50,845 nucleotides of DNA from a virus, in the IMG/VR virus record IMGVR_UViG_3300035034_001062, positions 1 to 50,845 of that record. The stretch is one strand, 5' to 3'. The position numbers and the translations under genes are program-made. Position 1 is the first letter of the stretch, and each line of letters starts with the position of its first letter. A model generated the notes under the pieces. The model was not told the DNA's origin. It did no database searches and saw only the letters and a list, made by a program, of their open reading frames with translations. Positions 32,585-39,502 of the stretch are shown piece by piece.

Positions 32585-35263
32585 ATGGCTTTTAAGACAA
32601 AATTAGACTATTCAAGCAATAGACAAATAAAACAATATCCAGAAACTGTTACAGTTTTATCTGGTGCAACATCATTTGGTGTTGTTTTTAGTGCATTAAC
32701 AACGGGTCCAGATTTAACTACTACTGCCGTTACGGAAAACTATACATTAATAGCTAGTACTTTTTCTGGTAATAGTGCAACAACTGTATATGACTGGTAT
32801 GATGATAGAATGGAGTTAGGTGCTTCTGGATTATCAGCGATAACACCTTCAACATCTGCATCAACACAATCAACAACAGAATTTACTGGTTCATCATCAA
32901 CAATAATTGATGGTAATATGGTTAATTTAACATATAGTGGTGTTAGTTTTGACTTAGGATTGGTTAGTATGGTTGATTTAGGTAGTGGTACTTATAGTGG
33001 TACCGTATCTACGAGTAATTTAGATATTTTAACTGCTTCAACGTTAGATTTTACTGGTAGAACAATATGGAATGACGTTTATGGAATAACTAGAACTAAA
33101 AGGCTTATAATAACTGATACACCAGTTAGTGGTTATGTATGGACATGTATTGATTCTGAAGGTATGGGTGAATGGCAATATAACGGTTCATCATCTGGTA
33201 CTACATCTTTTTGGGAAGAAGGTGGTTCTGGTGATACAGCACTTAAGGATAATAAGGGTTTACATACTTTAAGTGGTGTATCGACCAATTCAATTATTGT
33301 TGGTGGTGATGATAATATTTTAGGAAATAGTAGATATACTGCTATATTGGGTGGTTTATCTAATATTTGTAATAATAATCATTACTCGTTATTAAGTGGT
33401 TTGGGAAATGAATTCTCGACTGAGGGTCAATCAAATCTATTGATAGGTGGAAAAGATAATATTATGGGTGTATTAGTTCCAGGTTTTAGTGCACCAGTAC
33501 TATATTCTTCTATTATAGGTGGTAGAGATAATTTTACGAATGATAACGTATTTCATGGGTCTATAATTGGTGGTCAGAGTAATTCAATACTTAAATACAG
33601 TAGAAACTCAGCAATACTTGGTGGTCAAGGAAATACTGTTAATGGTGTTGCTTGGAGAAGTGTGGTCTTGGGTGGACAGAATATAACTGGAACAACACCA
33701 GATACAGTATATGTACCAAATTTAATTATCAATACTGGTGGAACTGTTAGTAAATTAGGTATTAACACTAGTAATCCCCAATATACGATAGATGCTAAGG
33801 CTACAGATAGTAATTTATTTTTTGAAAATAGTGGTTCTGGTGCTAGATTGACATTATCTGGTTCTAGTGATTTACCTATATTTTTAATTTCTACTGGTGT
33901 TGGTGGTGTTGGTACTGGTGTTGGTGGTAGTGTTGGTGTTAGAGCTTGGGATGATACGACTTACTCACCGTATGGTAGTCCAGGTGATATGCATATTTAT
34001 GCTGGTATAAATGCTAATGGTTTAAATCTAATTTCTGCTGATGGTTCTGGTGGTGGTGCTGCCGACTATGTAAGAATATATGCTGGTAGAAGTGCTAATA
34101 TGGGTGGTGATGCTGATTTACATATCGGTGGTACTGGTTCGACTAAGGGTTATCTTGGTTTAAACAATGAAAATCCTCAAAATAGAATCGATGCTAAGGG
34201 CTCTTTTGGTAGATTTCAAACAAAGTTAGATAGTTCAAATGTATCTGCTAGTATTTCTGGTAAAACTACCGATTTTGTTTTCTTAGAAGCTTCAACAGTA
34301 GATACTAGTTTAATAAGGGTTGGTGTTAGGCCAAGTGGTGATACAACTAATGATGCTTATGGTAAGAAGAACGATACGTTTATTTATTCATCAATATCTA
34401 ACAATGGTTTAAATTTAATTTCTGCTGATGGTACTGGTACTGAAGATTATATTAGATTTTATGCTGGTATGAATGCTGATGATGGTACATCTAATTTACA
34501 TATTCATGGTACTGGTTCGACTAAGGGATATGTAGGATTAAATAATGAAGAACCAACTGAAAGACTTGATGTGGGTGGTAATGCTAGGGTTAGGGGTGTT
34601 GGGTCCTCTGCATCTGCTGGTGCATTACATTACACAGCTGATGGTACACTTACAACTAATACTTCAGATGAAAGGTTAAAAATTAATATAACATCATTAA
34701 CTGGTGCTTTGGATAAGGTTAATCAGTTAAGGGGTGTTAGATATAATTGGTTGGAATCTCCAAGCGGTGATACACGTATAGGTTTTATTGCTCAAGAAGT
34801 TGAGAGTATAGTACCAGAATTAACTTTTACTAATAAAAATAGTGAAGAAAAATATATGGGTGTTCATTATGATAATGTTACAGCACTTTTAGTTGAAGCT
34901 GTTAAAGAATTGTCTAGTGGTGTCACAACGAATACCAACACTCATTTGGAGACTCAAACAATATTGGCTGAGGATAATAATATTGATTTAAACTACAATG
35001 GTACAAAAGAATCAGCATTGGGTGGTGGTCTTACAGTATTAAATGCTAAAGGTGAAAATGAATCAGCTGAATTAACAACGGACGAAAACGGTGATTGGGT
35101 GACCAATAACGATTTTAAATCTAAATCATTAACAATTCCTTTGTATACACCAACATCAACTAATGATTCAAATGGTAGTGAGGGTAATATAACGAGAGAT
35201 GAAGATTACATGTATATTAAAACTACAAGTGGTTGGAAAAGAACTAATTTAGAGAACTTCTAA
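32585..35263 (+). CDS. Tail fibre with YadA-like head repeats and S74 chaperone domain
   Basis: This 892-residue, glycine/serine/threonine-rich fibre has four recognisable parts. An N-terminal attachment region is followed by repeats of the IIGGxxN/ILGGxxN type at about 228-375, like YadA-head folds. Two similar beta segments follow, each with DGTGTxxxxxRFYAG-type sequence. A C-terminal intramolecular chaperone (peptidase S74, endosialidase type) begins TSDERLKINI at 693. Ser694 and Asp695 are the expected self-cleavage dyad, and YNWLESPSGDTRIGFIAQEV and PEL follow. S74 domains usually end the chain, but about 110 residues follow here, ending YIKTTSGWKRTNLENF. It starts behind a perfect late box and overlaps the next gene by one base. 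Confidence 0.88.
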   Translation: MAFKTKLDYSSNRQIKQYPETVTVLSGATSFGVVFSALTTGPDLTTTAVTENYTLIASTFSGNSATTVYDWYDDRMELGASGLSAITPSTSASTQSTTEFTGSSSTIIDGNMVNLTYSGVSFDLGLVSMVDLGSGTYSGTVSTSNLDILTASTLDFTGRTIWNDVYGITRTKRLIITDTPVSGYVWTCIDSEGMGEWQYNGSSSGTTSFWEEGGSGDTALKDNKGLHTLSGVSTNSIIVGGDDNILGNSRYTAILGGLSNICNNNHYSLLSGLGNEFSTEGQSNLLIGGKDNIMGVLVPGFSAPVLYSSIIGGRDNFTNDNVFHGSIIGGQSNSILKYSRNSAILGGQGNTVNGVAWRSVVLGGQNITGTTPDTVYVPNLIINTGGTVSKLGINTSNPQYTIDAKATDSNLFFENSGSGARLTLSGSSDLPIFLISTGVGGVGTGVGGSVGVRAWDDTTYSPYGSPGDMHIYAGINANGLNLISADGSGGGAADYVRIYAGRSANMGGDADLHIGGTGSTKGYLGLNNENPQNRIDAKGSFGRFQTKLDSSNVSASISGKTTDFVFLEASTVDTSLIRVGVRPSGDTTNDAYGKKNDTFIYSSISNNGLNLISADGTGTEDYIRFYAGMNADDGTSNLHIHGTGSTKGYVGLNNEEPTERLDVGGNARVRGVGSSASAGALHYTADGTLTTNTSDERLKINITSLTGALDKVNQLRGVRYNWLESPSGDTRIGFIAQEVESIVPELTFTNKNSEEKYMGVHYDNVTALLVEAVKELSSGVTTNTNTHLETQTILAEDNNIDLNYNGTKESALGGGLTVLNAKGENESAELTTDENGDWVTNNDFKSKSLTIPLYTPTSTNDSNGSEGNITRDEDYMYIKTTSGWKRTNLENF

Positions 35264-36987
35264 TGGGAAATATTAAGAATTATAATTATAGTAGAGTAGA
35301 TTTAAAATTATCAAATAACGATTATTGGGACTTCTATTTAGCATTGGATGATGGTGCTGAAACATTATCTTGTACTGGTGTTACATCTGGTGATTGTTTC
35401 GTTACTTTTTATGATTTTAATAATTCAAACATTTATGATAATACACAACCATTTTCAGCTACATCTATTCATAGTTTAGTTAGTTGGAATGGTTCAATTA
35501 ATACTGGTTATACTGGTACAACGATAGGTCTTACTGGTATTGATAATGGGTTATATACTTTTAATAAAACAACTGGTGATACTTCAAATTTAGCATTATT
35601 ATCAGTATTGACTGGTACTACTATGATTATACCATCTGGTGATACTAGATTGATGTTAAATAGGGTAACTGGAACTACTGGAGAATATATTTATCCAATA
35701 GATATAATGACTGGTTCTACTGGTGATTATGCACAATTATGTGGTGGGTTTTATCAAGGATTTTACAAATTAGATGGTGATTCTTATGAAGTGTTACCGA
35801 CTAGGGTTCATCAAGCATGGAGTGCTGAGTTTTGGTTAAATCCTTCAAGTGCTGATTGTATTAGTTATACATCTACAACATTAAATGATACTTACCCAAA
35901 TAATAAAGGAATATTTTTTTATATGGGTACTAGAGCTGAAAATAAGTTTTGGAATACGTTTGATGGTGCGGATAGTGGTTGTACAATAGATTGTACCGTA
36001 CCTTCTGGTTGTACCGATACTTTGAGCCCATGGTGTACATTACCTAAAGAGACTGACGTTATTTTAACTGGTGCTTATGGTGTTGGAATACCATTAAATC
36101 CACCACTTATCAATATTGATTTAATCACAAACCCATTTTTAATTTACGGTAGGGTAGCTTCTGGTACTGGTACTAATACTAGTAATGAAACTGCTAATTC
36201 TTGGGATGGACAACCTAAAGTTGTTGTAACACATTCTCAAGAATTAACAAATACAACCAACCCATTTTTAATTTATGGAAGAGCGGTATCTGGTTCTAGT
36301 TGTGGTGGTTCTAGCACTAATACAAGTAATAAAACTGTTAGAAATTTTACTGGTTTTACTAAAGACCAAGATACTTTGGATTATAATTTAGATATAATTG
36401 ATAATGCATTGGCCTTTAGAATTAAAGATGATGGTAGTATTGGTTATAGACTTTTAACAGTAACTGGTAATTGCTATACAAATACAGCTGGTGAGAGTAA
36501 ATATATTAGTGGTGCTACGATAGAGGAACAATATTCATCAGCAAATACTATATCTCAAGATGAGTGGCAATATGTAGCAGTTAGATTTGTAACGGAATAT
36601 TACGATACTTGTGAATTAAAAAACAGTGAACGTAGAAAAGGTAAATTAATGTTTTACGTAAACGCTAAACTAAAAGCAACATTTTATGATGTAGATGAAT
36701 TAGTTGCTAGGAGACTTAATGATAATCACATGAAACAAATTGGTGTACCATTTAATTTAAGTTTGGGTGGTGGTTCTCAAGGTTTATTAGAAAGTCAAAC
36801 ATTTGATGGTTTGGATTTGGATGATAGAGGTTTACCTATTGAGAAAAACTTTGCTGGGACATTTATTGGTGGTATCTCACAATTCAAATTTAATATTTGT
36901 GATTTAAGTTTTTGTGATATTGAGAATAATTTTAATTCTGATGCTTCAAGATATGGAATTAATATTCCAAATTATAATCACTGTTAA
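35263..36987 (+). CDS. Tail-fibre or adhesin protein with LamG/concanavalin-like domain
   Basis: This 574-residue protein has an N-terminal immunoglobulin-like part (about 1-110) and a large lectin-like domain starting near 185. That domain has the LamG/ConA marks AWSAEFWLNPSS, DEWQYVAVRF (about 428) and KGKLMFYVNAKLKATFYD, closing with FIGGISQFKFNICDLSFC. Inserted loops contain cysteines and two similar copies beginning NPFLIYGR at residues 290 and 333. Such domains bind glycans, so a receptor-binding role is likely. It is coupled to the upstream S74 fibre by a one-base overlap (TAATG). Confidence 0.72.
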   Translation: MGNIKNYNYSRVDLKLSNNDYWDFYLALDDGAETLSCTGVTSGDCFVTFYDFNNSNIYDNTQPFSATSIHSLVSWNGSINTGYTGTTIGLTGIDNGLYTFNKTTGDTSNLALLSVLTGTTMIIPSGDTRLMLNRVTGTTGEYIYPIDIMTGSTGDYAQLCGGFYQGFYKLDGDSYEVLPTRVHQAWSAEFWLNPSSADCISYTSTTLNDTYPNNKGIFFYMGTRAENKFWNTFDGADSGCTIDCTVPSGCTDTLSPWCTLPKETDVILTGAYGVGIPLNPPLINIDLITNPFLIYGRVASGTGTNTSNETANSWDGQPKVVVTHSQELTNTTNPFLIYGRAVSGSSCGGSSTNTSNKTVRNFTGFTKDQDTLDYNLDIIDNALAFRIKDDGSIGYRLLTVTGNCYTNTAGESKYISGATIEEQYSSANTISQDEWQYVAVRFVTEYYDTCELKNSERRKGKLMFYVNAKLKATFYDVDELVARRLNDNHMKQIGVPFNLSLGGGSQGLLESQTFDGLDLDDRGLPIEKNFAGTFIGGISQFKFNICDLSFCDIENNFNSDASRYGINIPNYNHC

Positions 36988-36999
36988 CATAATATGATA

Positions 37000-37012
37000 T
37001 ATTTATAATAAA
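37000..37012 (+). promoter_or_regulatory. Late-type promoter box, perfect consensus
   Basis: TATTTATAATAAA, ending 10 bases before the ATG at 37023. It is identical to the boxes at 16003, 32532, 32561 and 45556. Confidence 0.75.
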
Positions 37013-37022
37013 GAAAAAAAAT

Positions 37023-38414
37023 ATGAATAATTTTTTAAATTTAAGAACTGTTAATAGCCAATATGGTGATGTGACTAAAGGGAGTGTTTTAAGTCAAGCT
37101 GATGTTGATAATAATTTTTTATTTTTAAAGGGTATAAACATATCCACTGCTACAACTGTTGGTACTGATTTAGTTTTAAGTAAGATAAATGGTGAAAATA
37201 TTAATATAGATTTATCAGACTTTAGTGGTTCTTCTACTTCCGAATCTTATTGGATAAGTGGTTCTAGTGGTAATTATTCAGTTAAAACAATAAACGATTC
37301 AAGTATAGATGCTACTGGTAATTATTCTCACGCACAAGGAAATGGAACTACAGCTAGTGGTCAATATTCTCACGCAGAAGGTAATAGTACAGAATCTGGA
37401 GGTGACTCATCCCATGCAGAAGGTATGATTACGTACGCTGGAGGTGAAGCATCACATTCTGAAGGTAATAGTACAGAATCTGGAGGTGAAGCATCACATT
37501 CTGAAGGATATTATACGTCAGCTAGTGGTGATTATTCACATGCAGAAGGTTCTAGTACTTTAGCAAGTGGATTAGCTTCACATGCAGAAGGGTTTAACAC
37601 AGTCGCTAGTGGTCAAACATCTCACGCTGAGGGTAATTTGAGTGTTGCTGGTGGTACTGATAGTCACGCTGAGGGTCAAAATTCAAAAGCTATTGGAAAT
37701 ACATCACACGCTGAAGGTCAAAATTCAATCGCTAGTGGTACAACATCCCACGCTCAAAATAGAGGTAATATAGCATCTGGTAGTTATTCACACGCTGGTG
37801 GGGATGATTCTGAAGCACGTGGTATAACATCATTTATACATTCAACTAATTCGTTAGTTACTGGTGCTAGAAGTGTTGTATTAGGTGGAGAGAATATAAC
37901 TGGTTCAACAGATGATACGGTATATGTACCTAATTTAAATATAGAAACTATTGGTAGTGGTACTAGTGTCACTAATCTAGGTGTTGATTCGTCTGGTAAC
38001 GTTGTTTCTGGTACTACTGGTGGTGGTGGTGGAGGTAACGCTACCGTTGATAACTTTTATTATCAAGTTAGTAATAGTGTTGATACAAGACCAGTGTTCA
38101 CCGATGGAAACGTAACAATTGGATGGGAGGAAACTGGAAATGATTTAGAATTTACAATGGATGTTGCACCACTTGGTTCTGGTGATATGAGGTCGTTATC
38201 TTACAAGGTTGGTGGAAGTACTGAGAATGTATATATTACAACTGTTAGTAATATATATGATTTACACGGAGCTGGTGTTGCTGCTGGTGATAGATTAGAG
38301 GCATTTATAACAGCTGAAAATGATGAAACGTATCCAGCATATAAGATAACTGTCTATAATACTGGTGAAAGTTCATTGGTTTCAATATGGATTGAAAGGA
38401 TTACTAAAAACTAA
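37023..38414 (+). CDS. Tail fibre with twelve SHAEG (YadA-head-like) repeats
   Basis: This 463-residue protein has three parts. An N-terminal attachment region (1-100) precedes twelve 14-residue repeats (101-268) of the form SHAEGxxTxASGxY, the left-handed parallel beta-roll motif of YadA-type trimeric adhesins. These lead into SVVLGGENITG with DTVYVPNLNI, a poly-glycine hinge (near 335-340), and a C-terminal domain of about 120 residues of unknown fold. The protein should be a trimeric fibre shaft with a tip. The VVLGG-NITG module is shared with the S74 fibre upstream. It is driven by its own perfect late box. Confidence 0.85.
   Translation: MNNFLNLRTVNSQYGDVTKGSVLSQADVDNNFLFLKGINISTATTVGTDLVLSKINGENINIDLSDFSGSSTSESYWISGSSGNYSVKTINDSSIDATGNYSHAQGNGTTASGQYSHAEGNSTESGGDSSHAEGMITYAGGEASHSEGNSTESGGEASHSEGYYTSASGDYSHAEGSSTLASGLASHAEGFNTVASGQTSHAEGNLSVAGGTDSHAEGQNSKAIGNTSHAEGQNSIASGTTSHAQNRGNIASGSYSHAGGDDSEARGITSFIHSTNSLVTGARSVVLGGENITGSTDDTVYVPNLNIETIGSGTSVTNLGVDSSGNVVSGTTGGGGGGNATVDNFYYQVSNSVDTRPVFTDGNVTIGWEETGNDLEFTMDVAPLGSGDMRSLSYKVGGSTENVYITTVSNIYDLHGAGVAAGDRLEAFITAENDETYPAYKITVYNTGESSLVSIWIERITKN
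37323..37826 (+). repeat. Twelve 42-bp tandem repeats coding for SHAEG units
   Basis: Each 42-bp unit codes for 14 residues with a conserved TC-A-CA-GC-GAAGG core. Two stretches near 37377 and 37460 are identical over about 29 bases. The repeats keep the reading frame and could expand or contract by recombination, altering fibre length. Confidence 0.85.
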
Positions 38415-38415
38415 A

Positions 38416-38430
38416 TAAAATAAAATAAAA
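38416..38430 (+). repeat. Pentamer repeat (TAAAA)3 in a gene leader
   Basis: Three exact TAAAA units continue into TAAATT directly before the ATG at 38437, forming an A-rich leader like the one upstream of the gene at 14071. Confidence 0.65.
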
Positions 38431-38436
38431 TAAATT

Positions 38437-38739
38437 ATGGCAATTAAAATAACAGATTCAATCCAAACGGATAAAGGTGTAACAACAGACTTATATTTAA
38501 ATATATCATCTGTTAATTACGATAAAAATAATGGAAATATTTTAGTGATAGTTAAGTCTTACTTAAACGAAGCTGCTAGGGTTTCAAATGATAGAGATAT
38601 ATGTAAAACATTCATTATCGATAGAAGTTATTCATTCGATTATAGTATTGAAGAGTTGGTTGATAACGCTTATGTTATTGTGTATGAAAAATTAAACACT
38701 TTATTAATATCTAAAGGTTTAACAACGGTATCAGTTTAA
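38437..38739 (+). CDS. Small structural-type protein, unknown
   Basis: This 100-residue protein starts MAIKITDSIQTDKGVTTDLY and is beta-rich in its first half (ISSVNYDKNNGNILVIVKSY), with a helix near the end (SIEELVDNAYVIVYEKLNTL). The size and layout suit small phage fibre-attachment or baseplate proteins, but I do not recognise a family. It lies between two fibre-type genes with a TAAAA-repeat leader and no clear promoter, so read-through from the 37000 box is likely. Confidence 0.72.
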   Translation: MAIKITDSIQTDKGVTTDLYLNISSVNYDKNNGNILVIVKSYLNEAARVSNDRDICKTFIIDRSYSFDYSIEELVDNAYVIVYEKLNTLLISKGLTTVSV

Positions 38740-38744
38740 TATAA

Positions 38745-38939
38745 AATAAAAAAGAACGAAGAATAATTAGTGATATTAAAACATTTATAGGTTTAGATTT
38801 AAGTGGAGTATCAAGTGGTCAAACAGCTTATTTTAGTGGTGGTGGCACATCATATAGGCCTAGTTCTGCTGGTGATTCAATCACATTTATAACCGATGGT
38901 GGTGGTATATGGCATGAGATTAGTAGAATAGCATACTAA
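38745..38939 (+). pseudogene. Fibre-tip-like frame without a start codon
   Basis: The frame opens after a TAA at 38742 and runs to a TAA at 38937. Its translation includes KTFIGLDLSGVSSGQTAYF and SAGDSITFITDGGGIWHEIS. The second part matches the end of many phage fibre proteins. There is no in-frame ATG, GTG or TTG at its head; only ATA or ATT codons (38763-38768) could start it. It is either a remnant of a fibre gene C-terminus, a piece used in recombination with fibre genes, or a gene with a rare start. It lies in the 266-base gap between two genes. Confidence 0.55.
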
Positions 38940-38952
38940 AATTAAATTATAT

Positions 38953-38975
38953 GGGAGGTATTTTATATACCTTCC
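38953..38975. other. Hairpin in the gap before the gene at 39006
   Basis: GGGAGGTAT and ATACCTTCC can pair with one bulged T around a short AT loop. No T-run follows, so it is not a standard terminator. It lies between the fibre-tip frame and a late box. Confidence 0.35.
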
Positions 38976-38986
38976 AAATAATAACA

Positions 38987-38999
38987 TATTTATATTAAA
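38987..38999 (+). promoter_or_regulatory. Late-type promoter box
   Basis: TATTTATATTAAA, one mismatch to the consensus, ends 6 bases before the ATG at 39006. Confidence 0.6.
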
Positions 39000-39005
39000 A
39001 AGAAA

Positions 39006-39380
39006 ATGGAATTTTTTATTAACAAGAACTCAACATTACCAGTACTTAAACTTGAGTTAATTCAAGATGGTAGGAATGATTTTAACTCATTCTATGATAA
39101 GATTCAGAATGCTAATATATATTTTACTATGACAGATGTTGTTACTGGTATTAAACGAATAGCTAAGAAAAAGGCTACAACACAACAAGTATTACCTAGT
39201 TTAACTTGTAATGATGAGGAATTCTATATTACATTTCAATTTTCCACTAAACAAACTGGACTTAGTGGAAGGTATGTTGGTAATTTTGAGATAGAATTTT
39301 TAGATGGTAGTGGAACACTTATAGTACCAATTAGAGAAGAATTATTTATTAATATACTTGATGGTTCAATAAAAAAATAA
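39006..39380 (+). CDS. Small beta-rich structural protein, possibly baseplate/fibre adaptor
   Basis: This 124-residue protein has an order of strands and turns (LPVLKLELIQDGRND, ANIYFTMTDVVTGI, FYITFQFSTKQTGLSG and YVGNFEIEFLDGSGTLI) that resembles Ig-like N-terminal domains of BppU-type baseplate adaptors. The resemblance is by pattern only. It is the last gene of the fibre region, driven by its own late box, and is followed by the polymerase promoter. No enzyme motif or cysteine pair is present. Confidence 0.7.
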   Translation: MEFFINKNSTLPVLKLELIQDGRNDFNSFYDKIQNANIYFTMTDVVTGIKRIAKKKATTQQVLPSLTCNDEEFYITFQFSTKQTGLSGRYVGNFEIEFLDGSGTLIVPIREELFINILDGSIKK

Positions 39381-39386
39381 TTTATA

Positions 39387-39417
39387 TTGATGGTCTGAAA
39401 TTAAAAAAGTATCTTTG
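39387..39417 (+). promoter_or_regulatory. Bacteroidota-type housekeeping promoter of the DNA polymerase
   Basis: TTG (39387-39389), 20 bases, then TATCTTTG (39410-39417): an exact -33/-7 match. It lies directly after the structural gene and about 85 bases before the polymerase ATG. The -7 element is part of a 22-base palindrome, a candidate repressor site. Confidence 0.75.
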
Positions 39418-39432
39418 TAATATTACAAAGAT
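39411..39432. promoter_or_regulatory. Perfect 22-base palindrome, candidate operator
   Basis: ATCTTTGTAA, then TA, then TTACAAAGAT: ten bases on each side are perfectly symmetric around a TA centre. It covers all but the first base of the -7 element and the predicted start point of the promoter at 39387-39417. A dimeric repressor bound here would block transcription of the polymerase gene. It lacks a T-run, so it is not a terminator. Confidence 0.6.
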
Positions 39433-39502
39433 AAAATAAATTTTCACCTTATTACTTGTTTTATATTTATTCTTGTAGTACATTTGCTTAAAATAATATT
39501 TT

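Noticed and set aside
37323-37826. CRISPR array
   Set aside because: The 42-bp units are coding, contiguous and in frame for SHAEG fibre repeats, with no unique spacers.
38737-38765. Programmed frameshift joining the 100-residue protein to the fibre-tip frame
   Set aside because: The tip frame only opens at 38745, after the stop of the upstream gene at 38739, so a shift before the stop cannot join them.
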